Positions 1 to 6,500 are shown, counted from the stretch's first letter. The stretch: DNA of 7,903 bases from CAIVSN01 sp031539165 (GCA_031539165.1 JAVKLK010000012.1:1-7903), one strand, 5' to 3'. The notes: generated by a model from the sequence alone, not told the origin. Translations and numbers: made by a program.

Positions 1-41
1 ATTTGAGCGAGCGTATTGGTGAATACTTTTTTATTAGCCAT
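1..41 (-). CDS. 5' end of an unidentified protein (partial, runs off the window)
   Basis: An ATG at 41-39 on the minus strand opens a frame of 13 codons to the window edge, reading MANKKVFTNTLAQ. It starts 9 bases after the stop codon of the PEGA-domain gene on the same strand, so the two could be co-transcribed. No Shine-Dalgarno sequence is obvious. Too little is present to assign a family; the call rests on position and an open frame only. Confidence 0.45.
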   Translation of the reverse strand, partial: MANKKVFTNTLAQ

Positions 42-50
42 GGATATCTT

Positions 51-1049
51 TTACCAATTCTGAATTTCTTTGCGCGCTCCATTCGTCTGTATAACAAAGA
101 GCTTGTTTCATCGAGAGGCGAGTTCTGCAGTATCAGAAAGTCCGTTTTTGAGCACAATTGGAGTCCCCGGCTTGCTTATATCAAGCAGTATGTCCCCTGA
201 AACTTTGGAAAGATTGAGGGTTTCTTTTTTGGAAACGCTTGACGCCTTGATGAGAGCACTGAGTTTGGAGTTGGCGTAGTCAATATCATCGTAGAGTGGT
301 ATGCTTTCGAGAGCAATTGGCTCCGAGTACGTCGATGCAAGCAAGAGAGAGGATTTCGTTCGAAATACGAGAAGAGTGGGAGAAATGCGTTTGACGGCGA
401 GGGGGAATTCCTTTTCTGTCCAGTTGAGAACGAGAGGGAGGCGTTTCGATACCTCAAAACAAGTGAGAGTATTTCCGGGTTCAAACACGAGGAAAAATCC
501 CGCATCCAAAGAACCAGTCGAGTAGCCGAGTGCTGTATTGGAAGTGAAGAGTGGAGTTTTCCCCTGCATGAGCCGGAGAGGATTGAGAGAAATGCTCAGT
601 GGCAGGGATTCATCTTTGGTCTCCTCCTCTTTTTCTGGCAAAAGGGCTACATCGTATTCCCACTGAAGAGAGAGCGACTGAGTATCACCTCTTCGGAGTG
701 TGAATGATGCGGTAATCGGCTGTTTCCCTTCTGAAGTCGCTTTGTATTGATACGTTCCAGCAGGAATATCACGAAATATACAGGAGGATGTTCCACAGGT
801 TTGCTCTGAAACAGTGACGGCCCCCTTTTGGATTGAAACCTGCATTGGAGCATCTTCCGTGTTTGAGAAGGTTATGGTTCCGATATTGAGGAAGAATATC
901 GAATATACTCACCATCCAAGAAGGGGGAGGGTGATGAGAAGCACGAGAAGTGCTATCATACGGTTCGAAAGCTTTGCGTAGATGCGAACAAATGGATTCA
1001 CGGGAGAGAGATTCAGAATATGCGCCTTTTCAGTTTTGGCTTTTGACAT
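51..1049 (-). CDS. Membrane-anchored PEGA-domain protein
   Basis: Predicted protein of 332 residues. A basic N-terminus (MSKAKTEKAH) is followed by one hydrophobic segment at about residues 31-54, consistent with a single membrane anchor and an exported C-terminal part. Residues about 66-130 look like a PEGA domain, a small beta-rich module of surface proteins: the key stretch is FRDIPAGTYQYKATSEGKQP followed by a beta strand and RRGDTQ. Two cysteines (EQTCGTSSCIF) lie within it. The rest (about 140-332) is beta-rich and unrecognised; a propeller-like fold is possible. Two in-frame TGA codons are read as Gly: 911-909 (Gly47, inside the membrane segment) and 110-108 near the C-terminus. Under the standard code the gene would lose both ends; here it runs to TAA at 53-51. 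The ATG at 1049 is chosen because it includes the membrane anchor and leaves 40 bases to the divergent gene. Function unknown; a cell-envelope role is inferred. Confidence 0.8.
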
Positions 1050-1089
1050 ACAATATCGACCTTATCCGAAATTGAAACCCCAAAACGCC

Positions 1090-1770
1090 ATGTCGTTGGA
1101 ACGATACATAGAAATGATTCAATCGAAACAGAGTCCTCTTCCGCTTGTTTTGTCGCGTCGGGATATTGAGCGACTCGTTCGAGCGATTTTTGGACAGGAC
1201 CTGCTGTATGAGACTTTGACGGAATTTGCCCATGCAGATTTTTTGTTTATTCAGCCAGAAAAGGATGGGCTCTCTGTGGAAGAGGCCAGAAGAATGATTG
1301 CGGCGGTGAGCTTTGCGAGTACAGAGTCGGTGCGCATTGTAGTCATCGACCGATTTGATCAGGCTACGGGAGAGGCAGCGAATGCTCTTTTGAAGATTCT
1401 TGAAGATGGTATTCCGGGGGTGTTTTTTGCTCTTCAGGCGGATTCATTTGCTGGACTCTTAGAGACCATTGTTTCTCGGGTGGTGTTGGTATCATGCGAT
1501 GCATCTCAGATAGGAGGAAACAATGCCGATACGGCAATGGTTCGTGGAATTCTCGCAAGAGACTCAGAAGCATGCAAATCCTACATGATGCGAAGATTTG
1601 CTACGAGAGATGAGGCGCTTACTTTTTTGGTTTCGGCGAAAGAAGTTTGTATATTCCGAAATCGTCCTGATGTGCTTCATGAGATAGCGGAAGTATATGG
1701 ATTAGTACTCGGTACCAATGCTCAACCGAAGTACTTACTGGACCGTGTATTTATGCGGATGCTTGAATAA
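1090..1770 (+). CDS. holB: DNA polymerase III delta-prime-like clamp-loader subunit, compact form
   Basis: Predicted protein of 226 residues resembling the delta-prime (HolB) subunit of the clamp loader, which helps load the beta sliding clamp. The signature is the stretch around 84-106, VVIDRFDQATGEAANALLK followed by ILEDG, which matches the Walker B/alpha region of DnaX/HolB proteins. Next come VFFALQAD (111-118) and ETIVSR (125-130), the usual sensor and SR(C) positions. No Walker A P-loop is visible near the N-terminus, consistent with delta-prime being a non-ATPase subunit. The protein is much shorter than typical delta-prime (about 330 residues), so the C-terminal collar domain is reduced or absent. 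The frame is also open upstream to an ATG at 982, but that start would overlap the divergent PEGA gene by 68 bases, so ATG 1090 is preferred. A possible -10 (TACAAT, 1049-1054) lies upstream without a clear -35. The gene contains no in-frame TGA. Confidence 0.72.
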   Translation: MSLERYIEMIQSKQSPLPLVLSRRDIERLVRAIFGQDLLYETLTEFAHADFLFIQPEKDGLSVEEARRMIAAVSFASTESVRIVVIDRFDQATGEAANALLKILEDGIPGVFFALQADSFAGLLETIVSRVVLVSCDASQIGGNNADTAMVRGILARDSEACKSYMMRRFATRDEALTFLVSAKEVCIFRNRPDVLHEIAEVYGLVLGTNAQPKYLLDRVFMRMLE

Positions 1771-1804
1771 CGAAAGGGAGGGGGCGATTTTGTAGAATTT
1801 TTGT

Positions 1805-1832
1805 TTGATTTCAGTTTTTTTTTCGCTATAGT
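1805..1832 (+). promoter_or_regulatory. Predicted sigma70-type promoter of the tRNA-Lys gene
   Basis: TTGATT (1805-1810) and TATAGT (1827-1832) are separated by 16 bases, most of them a T-rich tract. Transcription would start near 1838, about 44 bases before the mature tRNA. The spacing and position fit; there is no experimental support. Confidence 0.5.
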
Positions 1833-1881
1833 TCGCCTCGCTTTTGTGAACTGAAGTGGCTCACAAGCTTAAAAATATCTT

Positions 1882-1958
1882 GGACTAGTAGCTCAGCTGG
1901 TTAGAGCGGAAGACTCTTAATCTTTAGGTCGTGGGTTCGAGTCCCACCTGGTCCACCA
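1882..1958 (+). tRNA. tRNA-Lys (anticodon CUU)
   Basis: A complete cloverleaf can be drawn. Acceptor stem GGACTAG (1882-1888) pairs with CTGGTCC (1948-1954), with one G-U. The D stem is GCTC/GAGC (1891-1894, 1904-1907). The anticodon stem is GAAGA/TCTTT (1909-1913, 1921-1925) with loop CTCTTAA, placing anticodon CTT at 1916-1918. The T stem is GTGGG/CCCAC (1931-1935, 1943-1947) with loop TTCGAGT. Discriminator A is at 1955, and the 3' CCA is encoded (1956-1958). CUU reads the lysine codon AAG. No intron is present. Its 3' end is duplicated downstream (2168-2188). Confidence 0.95.
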
Positions 1959-1959
1959 T
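1939..1959 (+). repeat. Direct repeat copy 1: 3' end of tRNA-Lys (candidate attachment site)
   Basis: These 21 bases, from the T loop through the CCA end plus one base, recur exactly at 2168-2188. Tyrosine-recombinase elements commonly integrate at tRNA 3' ends and leave such a repeat. Here the copies are only 229 bases apart (start to start), with no integrase between them. Confidence 0.8.
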
Positions 1960-2004
1960 TTTCGCATCAGAAAGCCCCCGTAAGGGGGTTTTATTGTGCG
2001 AAAA
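1959..2004 (+). terminator. Rho-independent terminator of the tRNA-Lys gene
   Basis: The core hairpin is AAAGCCCCC (1971-1979), loop GTAA (1980-1983) and GGGGGTTTT (1984-1992), nine pairs with one G-U, followed by a short T-rich run. An outer inverted repeat, TTTTCGCA (1959-1966) and TGCGAAAA (1997-2004), encloses it and would extend the structure. It begins immediately after the tRNA CCA. Confidence 0.8.
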
Positions 2005-2108
2005 TGGTTGAAGTGACTTCTGGAGGTGGGACGAGAACGTGAGGTATTTCGGAGCGGAGTATTGTTGGCTGGATGTATGAGAGAAAGCTAGGGCGACGCG
2101 AAGAAATA

Positions 2109-2132
2109 GAAAGCTCCTTGAATGGAGCTTTC
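2109..2132. other. Strong hairpin inside the tRNA-repeat interval
   Basis: GAAAGCTCC (2109-2117), loop TTGAAT and GGAGCTTTC (2124-2132) form a perfect 9-bp stem. It is not followed by a T run, so it is not a normal terminator. It lies between the two copies of the tRNA 3' end, in a stretch (2005-2167) with no recognisable gene. It may be a structured RNA or a recombination-related structure; its role is unknown. Confidence 0.5.
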
Positions 2133-2167
2133 GACCGAGCGCGGCCTGACGAGCAAAGCGAGGAGGG

Positions 2168-2188
2168 GAGTCCCACCTGGTCCACCAT
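2168..2188 (+). repeat. Direct repeat copy 2: detached tRNA-Lys 3' end
   Basis: An exact 21-bp match to 1939-1959, including the CCA. The rest of the tRNA is absent: bases upstream (2133-2167) do not form the D or anticodon arms, so this is a fragment and not a second tRNA. It marks the left edge of the accessory block carrying the restriction-modification genes. Confidence 0.8.
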
Positions 2189-2366
2189 GAGACAACTTCA
2201 ATCAAATTTTTTCTCGGATAGTTCGAGAAAGGAGAAATTACGATAGATATATCTATTTCGATTTCTTCTACTCCCGAGACTAAACAAGCCATGGGCTTAT
2301 TTTTCATAAGAAGCATATTCTATGCTCATTTTTTACATATAATATACACTTTGTACATATAAAACT
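2189..2366. other. Non-coding stretch between tRNA repeat and methyltransferase promoter
   Basis: I see no gene here. It holds an inverted repeat TTTCTCG (2210-2216) / CGAGAAA (2224-2230) without a T run and a perfect 14-bp palindrome (2243-2256, ATAGATATATCTAT). A direct repeat of TACATATA lies at 2334-2341 and 2354-2361. Together with 1959-2188 and 2367-2426 this makes a gene-free gap of about 470 bases after the tRNA. The minus-strand frame across it is a shadow of the tRNA and its repeat. Confidence 0.5.
2334..2361 (+). repeat. Direct repeat of TACATATA just upstream of the methyltransferase promoter
   Basis: TACATATA occurs at 2334-2341 and 2354-2361, 20 bases apart start to start, about two helical turns, ending 6 bases before the predicted -35. 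A TATAAT (2338-2343) overlaps the first copy but has no good -35. The spacing would suit binding by a regulator on one DNA face; alternatively this is chance in AT-rich DNA. Confidence 0.35.
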
Positions 2367-2395
2367 TTTGACTTGTGTCTAATTTCGGCTATTTT
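2367..2395 (+). promoter_or_regulatory. Predicted sigma70-type promoter of the restriction-modification operon
   Basis: TTGACT (2367-2372) and TATTTT (2390-2395) are separated by exactly 17 bases. Transcription would begin near 2402, giving a leader of about 25 bases before the methyltransferase ATG, with an AAGG ribosome-binding sequence at 2421-2424. Its -10 lies inside an inverted repeat. Confidence 0.55.
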
Positions 2396-2404
2396 GTCCG
2401 AAAT
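2382..2404. promoter_or_regulatory. Inverted repeat over the -10: candidate operator for autoregulation
   Basis: ATTTCGG (2382-2388) and CCGAAAT (2398-2404) are perfect 7-bp arms around a 9-base centre that contains the predicted -10. A protein bound here would block polymerase. Established knowledge: methyltransferases of the EcoRII/SsoII group use an N-terminal helix-turn-helix to repress their own promoters through inverted repeats. The downstream methyltransferase has such a domain, so it is the obvious candidate ligand. That pairing is inference. Confidence 0.5.
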
Positions 2405-2426
2405 ATTACCCAGTAATAAAAAGGCA

Positions 2427-3704
2427 ATGAGCCCACAAGAAATGCTTGCCAGAGCAAGACTCCGGTTTTCCCAAGGAGAAATTGCAACGATACTATGAAG
2501 GGACTCGCGCACAATTCGTAGGTGGGAAAAGGGTGAGGTTTGCCCACCTACATTGATTATTCCAGCTCTTCGGGAGGCTCTTTCTTGAAAAGGTGGAGGC
2601 AGTGGTGAGCAGGATTTCACTTTCATTGATCTGTTCGCTGGGATAGGTTGAATCCGTCTTGGTTTCGAGGAGGCAGGAGGAAAATGCGTCTTCACAAGCG
2701 AATGGAGTCCATGGTCTGCAAAAACGTATATCGAAAACTTTTGAGAGAATCATAAGGTCGAGGGAGACATTACACAAATCGACGCAAAGGATATTCCCGA
2801 TCACGACGTACTTCTTGCAGGGTTCCCCTGTCAGCCGTTTTCGATTGCCGGAGTAAGCAAAAAAAACTCTCTCGGTCGTCCGCATGGTTTCGAGTGTACT
2901 ACGCAGGGGACTTTGTTTTTCGATGTGGCTCGGATCATTGCAGAAAAGAAGCCTGCGGCTTTTCTTTTGGAGAATGTAAAAAATCTCGTTTCCCATGACA
3001 AAGGGAATACATTTCGTGTGATTCTGCAAACACTGAAAGAGGAGCTTGGATATGATGTTCATTGGAAAGTAGTTGATGGAAGGTCGTGGGTTCCGCAACA
3101 TCGGGAAAGAATATTGATTGTCGGATTCCGGGAAAAAACGAATTTCTCTTGGGACACATTCAACGTGCCTCTATCTTCTCCGAAAATGGATTTCGTGCTC
3201 CATCCTGAAAATGGCACTGAAACGGTAATTGAGCATGATGATTCCAAGTATGTCTCAGGGATCAAAGGAAAGGTTCAGTCGAAGTTCACACTCTCGGACA
3301 AGCTTTGGGCATATCTCCAAGGCTATGCAGCAAAACACAAGGCCAAAGGGAATGGTTTCGGGTTTGGTCTCGTTACGCCTGAAGACACGAGCAGAACCCT
3401 TTCCGCTCGTTATTACAAGGATGGCTCGGAAATATTAGTCTCTCGCTGAAAGAATAAGAATCCCCGAAGGCTTACTCCCCGGGAGTGCGCCCGCCTGATG
3501 GGATTCCCTGATACGTTCAAGATTCCTGTATCTGATACGCAGGCCTATCGACAATTCGGAAACTCCGTGGTCGTTCCAGTTATGAGAGAGGTGGCACGAG
3601 CCATGAAGCCTTTTATACTGGATGTGAAAAATCGTCAAACCTCTATCCAATCGAGTTTTAATGTAGAAGTACAAGCTTCATTATCTGAATTAACTCTTGT
3701 CTAA
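2427..3704 (+). CDS. DNA (cytosine-5) methyltransferase, Dcm/EcoRII-like, with N-terminal helix-turn-helix
   Basis: Predicted protein of 425 residues that methylates C5 of cytosine in its target, protecting host DNA from the adjacent nuclease. Residues about 15-41 form an HTH-like segment (SQGEIATILG...TIRRWEKG). Catalytic motifs follow in standard order: I, FIDLFAGIGG (66-75); IV, GFPCQPF with nucleophile Cys135; VI, ENV (Glu182); VIII, QHRER (224-228); IX, RECARLMGFP (352-361); X, QFGNSV (376-381). The target-recognition region lies between VIII and IX. The closest recalled relatives are Dcm/M.EcoRII (CCWGG), notably in the YYKDGSEIL, TPRECARLMGFP and SDTQAYRQFGNSVVVPV stretches; the target is inferred. 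Five TGA codons are read as Gly (2496, 2586, 2649, 2742, 3447), including the last Gly of motif I. In standard code the protein would end after 23 residues. AAGG at 2421-2424 supports the start. The nuclease gene begins one base after its stop. Confidence 0.93.
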
Positions 3705-3705
3705 T

Positions 3706-4950
3706 ATGGAAAACTGATACCTTTCTCAGTACTTCGAGGGCGTGGCTGTAAAGAAGCTCAGTCTTGTCGAGGCAAACCCAGCCATTTCCCACCAACATGA
3801 ATTAAATGGGGTAAAAGAATTGAAACAGATTCTTTGAGAAGTGGGAGACCAAAAGAGATCTTTCGATGCACATTTCCTATACCTCAACGATTTTGACGAG
3901 GAGGCCGTTTCCGATGAATGAAAGGTCACTTGGTACGATGCTCGTGCGAAAAGCACGGAACGGACGGGAAGATCGGAATACCGATTGTATTTTCCCACGA
4001 CCAGTGTTTCACAATGTGCTGATGAGGGCGATCTACTTATCATAGGGAAGTTACCAAACGGAAAACTTTTGGTAATCATTGCGGAAAAAGAATCGACCAT
4101 TGCAAGTCAGTTGCAATGGCTATTTTGAATATCTAACGACTCCCATCCAGGGTTTTCCGTTCGCAGTGAAATTGAAACAGGACAAGTTCGTATAGAGTTC
4201 GCATCTAGAACGATACTGGAGACGATAGGTTTTGAAGTAGAGACAAAGGATGAAACATTTTTGGATGATATTTTTAGTCGTTTCTGAAAAGAGAACTTCC
4301 CGAGTACTCGGGATTTCTCCAACTATGCCCGATCTACCCTTCCAAATATTACAGCACTAGACGATCCAGACACGGTTCTTATGGCTTGGGTTGAGCGTGA
4401 AGAAGTATTATTTAGGACATTGGAACGCTATCTGTTGGCCGACAGGCTCGCAAAGGGGTTTATGGGCGATAGTGGAATGGCTGATGTTGATTGATTTATA
4501 GGATTTTCACTACATGTTCAGAACAGGCGGAAGAGTCGCGCGGGCGCAAGTCTAGAAAACCACTTGGAATATTTGTTCAAAGGTCGTTCAATCAGGCATT
4601 CAAGAACCGAGATAACGGAAAACCGCTCAAAACCGGATTTTCTATTTCCGGGAATTGAAGAATACAGAGACTTGTCTTTCTCTACCAACAGGCTGACAAT
4701 GCTTTGAGCAAAGACCTCATGTAAAGACCGATGGAGACAGGTTCTCCCAGAGGCTAAAAGGATTCAGGAAAAACACCTGATAACCTTACAGACAGCAATA
4801 AGTGAATCTCAAACTAAGGAAATGCAGAGCGAGAACTTGCAACTTGTTTTGCCGAAGAAATTACATGAGACTTACACTCCAAGCCAACAATCATGGCTGA
4901 TGGACTTGAATGGATTTATGGAGCTTGTTAAATCAAGAGACACAAATTAG
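3706..4950 (+). CDS. EcoRII-like type II restriction endonuclease
   Basis: Predicted protein of 414 residues, close to the 404 of EcoRII, a type IIE enzyme that cuts CCWGG and is stimulated by a second copy of the site. The N-terminal half (about 1-170) matches the EcoRII effector-domain arrangement (e.g. KVTWYDARAKSTERTGRSEY at 73-92). The C-terminal half carries the PD-(D/E)XK-type catalytic domain: GASLENHLEYLF, then KPDFLFPG with Asp311, then AKTSCKDRW with Lys336, Lys340 and Arg342. After these come LITLQ and LQLVLPKKLHETY, all EcoRII-like. Seven TGA codons are read as Gly (first bases 3715, 3835, 3919, 4126, 4285, 4492, 4705); standard reading would stop after three residues. It ends at TAG. 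The ATG is one base after the methyltransferase stop, with no Shine-Dalgarno of its own, so translation is probably coupled. No Vsr mismatch-repair gene is next to it. Family is confident; CCWGG specificity is inferred from homology. Confidence 0.9.
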
Positions 4951-4957
4951 TCCGACT

Positions 4958-4999
4958 AATAAGAACCTCTTATTGAAGTATAGCAAAAAGCTATATACT
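4958..4999 (+). promoter_or_regulatory. Predicted promoter with two palindromes ahead of the toxin-antitoxin genes
   Basis: A -10 of TATACT (4994-4999) lies 17 bases after a weak -35 TATTGA (4971-4976). One inverted repeat, AATAAGA-ACC-TCTTATT (4958-4974), overlaps the -35. A second, TATAGC-AAAAA-GCTATA (4979-4995), fills the spacer and touches the -10. Their centres are 21 bases apart. Type II antitoxins, alone or with toxin, usually repress their own promoter through such palindromes, so these are candidate operators. The first could alternatively be a weak terminator for the nuclease gene, but no T run follows. Confidence 0.45.
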
Positions 5000-5033
5000 A
5001 GCTGTAAAAATACTTCTTGAGTCCAAACCCTAC

Positions 5034-5276
5034 ATGAACACTTCCATTCTCATCCGTACTGATAAAGCTCTAAAAGATCGCTTTGAGGCTCAGGCAAAGC
5101 GGCAAGGTCTTTCTATGACTTTTCTTCTCAAGAGTTTTATGGAAACCTATTCTCAAAAACCGGAAATCATACAGGTTGGTCTTGATGAAGCAATGCTCGA
5201 TGCATATTGGACATCCACAGAGACGAGTAAATCTCTAGAAAAACTTTCTAAAACTCTTGCATCAAAATGATTTTAG
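5034..5276 (+). CDS. RelB/DinJ-like ribbon-helix-helix antitoxin
   Basis: Predicted protein of 80 residues. A short N-terminal strand (NTSILIRTD) is followed by two helices (KALKDRFEAQAKRQ and SMTFLLKSFMETY), the ribbon-helix-helix layout of RelB/DinJ antitoxins that bind DNA as dimers. The C-terminal part (about 45-80) would wrap the toxin. It is expected to neutralise the downstream toxin and repress the operon. Under code 25 the TGA at 5268-5270 is Gly79 and the protein ends at TAG 5274-5276, overlapping the toxin gene by 10 bases. Under the standard code it would end at 78 residues in a classic ATGA overlap. There is no clear Shine-Dalgarno. Confidence 0.78.
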
Positions 5277-5617
5277 TCGTTCGCTCATTCGCAAAAGAGC
5301 TGACTTCCTTTCCAAACAGTGTCAAATCCGAGCTCATAACTCTTATCTCAAAACACGTGAGATGACTTTCGAAGAACTTTATCCTTCTAAAGGAAGATGG
5401 CAGCTTGCTCGTATACAAGGGATATCTGAATGGAAAAAGAGTGAGAGTTGTGGTTGCAAAAACGAAAAAGGGCACATATGTTCCATTGGAAATTTTTAAA
5501 AAAGAGTCGAGAAATGGTTATAATATTCGTGAAGATTATCTTACCTCAGGTCCGATTGAAAGAATGGAACGTGAAGTGGAGAACTGACTATACGAAGTAT
5601 GGGATTTTGAATCATAA
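5267..5617 (+). CDS. RelE/ParE-superfamily-like toxin of a type II toxin-antitoxin pair
   Basis: Predicted protein of 116 residues beginning with the ATG that overlaps the antitoxin's end. Features: MILVVRSFAKELTSFP, a helix KSELITLISKHV, then strands with KEDGSLLVYKGYLNGKRVRV and VVAKTKKGTYVPLEI. These resemble the small RNase-like fold of RelE/HigB toxins, with several Lys/Arg on the last strands. Size, order and overlap with a ribbon-helix-helix antitoxin support the call more than any single motif. Two TGA codons are read as Gly (5363, 5585); standard reading would truncate it at 32 residues. Inferred role: ribosome-dependent or free mRNA cleavage. ParE-type gyrase poisoning cannot be excluded. 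Confidence 0.68.
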
Positions 5618-5642
5618 TTTTTAATTTTTCTTCTCTACGAAA

Positions 5643-5657
5643 GTGGGAATTCCTCAC
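5643..5657. other. Imperfect dyad in the gap before the patatin gene
   Basis: GTG, then the palindrome GGAATTCC (5646-5653), then T and CAC form an imperfect dyad 30 bases upstream of the patatin ATG. It could be an operator site. I could not identify a convincing promoter or Shine-Dalgarno sequence in 5618-5687. Confidence 0.25.
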
Positions 5658-5687
5658 AGATTTTCTCCTGCTCAATAGTGCACTTTT

Positions 5688-6482
5688 ATGAAAAAATACG
5701 CTCTCGCTCTCTGAGGTGGCGCCGCACGAGGCATAGCGCACATCTGAGCTATCCGTTATTTTGAAGAACGGCATATCGAAATCACGGAAATCGCTGGAAC
5801 CAGTATGGGGGCCTGGATTGGTGCTTGTTTGGCAATCGGAATGGATTCCTGAGAGATGGAAGAAATTCTCTGAAAGATCAGTTTTCTCAAACTCATTGAC
5901 CTGAATCTTTTCGATGGATTGGTATCGGGAAACAAAGTGTACCGTGAGCTAGAATCCATATTCGGAGATCGGCGTATCGAGGATACAAAAATCCCGCTCA
6001 AGATTGTTGCTACGAATATGAACACTGGATGCAAAGAGATATTTACTACCGGTAAAATATCTGATGCGGTTCGTGCGAGCATTAGTCTACCTGGGGTATT
6101 TTCGCCGTTTGAACTCAACGATCAAAGGTATCTCGATGGTTGACTTCATGCAAATCTCCCGATTGGCGAGCTTGAAACTCAGGATATCATCGGTATTTCC
6201 GTAGTTCGTAATGAGCACCGAGAAATCGAAACACACAAGAAGATTCTCGAGTTTTCTATCAAGCGAGGATTCTTTCCGTACAACTACGAAGTATTCAAAA
6301 AGACGATGACGATTATTATGACGAATAATGAGGATACTCAGATCGGACTCGCGAAAATGGAATGAAAGAATATTACCTTAATCGCCCCGAATCTGGAGAA
6401 TTTTGAGTACTATGACTTTCCGAAATACAGAGAAATTATCGACATGGGGTATACTGAAACTGCAGGAATACTCGCTTCCTAA
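5688..6482 (+). CDS. Patatin-like phospholipase (RssA-like), Ser-Asp lipid acyl hydrolase
   Basis: Predicted protein of 264 residues, a minimal single-domain patatin expected to hydrolyse acyl ester bonds of lipids. The N-terminal YALALGGGAARGIAHIGAI (4-22) gives the glycine-rich oxyanion hole. GTSMG (37-41) is the GxSxG nucleophile elbow with Ser39. YLDGG (148-152) supplies Asp150 of the Ser-Asp dyad. ASISLPGVFSPF (about 129-140) is the usual patatin stretch before it. No signal peptide or membrane segment is seen, so it is probably cytoplasmic. Six TGA codons are read as Gly (5712, 5745, 5850, 5871, 6141, 6363). Those at codons 9 and 152 supply glycines of the oxyanion hole and DGG motif, which makes this one of the clearest proofs of the recoding. 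It ends at TAA, 18 bases before the phosphoesterase gene, suggesting co-transcription. Confidence 0.92.
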
Positions 6483-6500
6483 TAACATGAGAATACTTGT

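Noticed and set aside
982..1089. N-terminal extension of the delta-prime-like protein from ATG 982
   Set aside because: It would overlap the divergent PEGA gene, including its start and N-terminal coding region. The extra residues do not resemble the family.
2187..2246. Short plus-strand frame MRQLQSNFFSDSSRKEKLR starting at the CCATG of the repeat
   Set aside because: Nineteen codons, no ribosome-binding site, and the ATG arises from the tRNA CCA repeat by chance.
1924..2316. Minus-strand open frame of 130 codons ending in MVDQVGLEPTT
   Set aside because: It is the antisense of the tRNA-Lys and its 3' repeat, a familiar false ORF around tRNA genes. It has no independent support.
2493..3101. 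Minus-strand open frame of 202 codons
   Set aside because: It is a shadow of the methyltransferase, whose plus-strand frame carries all catalytic motifs once TGA is read as Gly.
2427..4950. Restriction-modification genes as decayed pseudogenes with many stop codons
   Set aside because: Every interruption is TGA, never TAA or TAG. Joining across them restores full-length proteins with intact active sites, which fits recoding and not decay.
5589..5600. TATACGAAGTAT resembling one arm of a loxP site
   Set aside because: Only a single arm is present, and it lies within the coding end of the toxin gene. There is no second arm or spacer.
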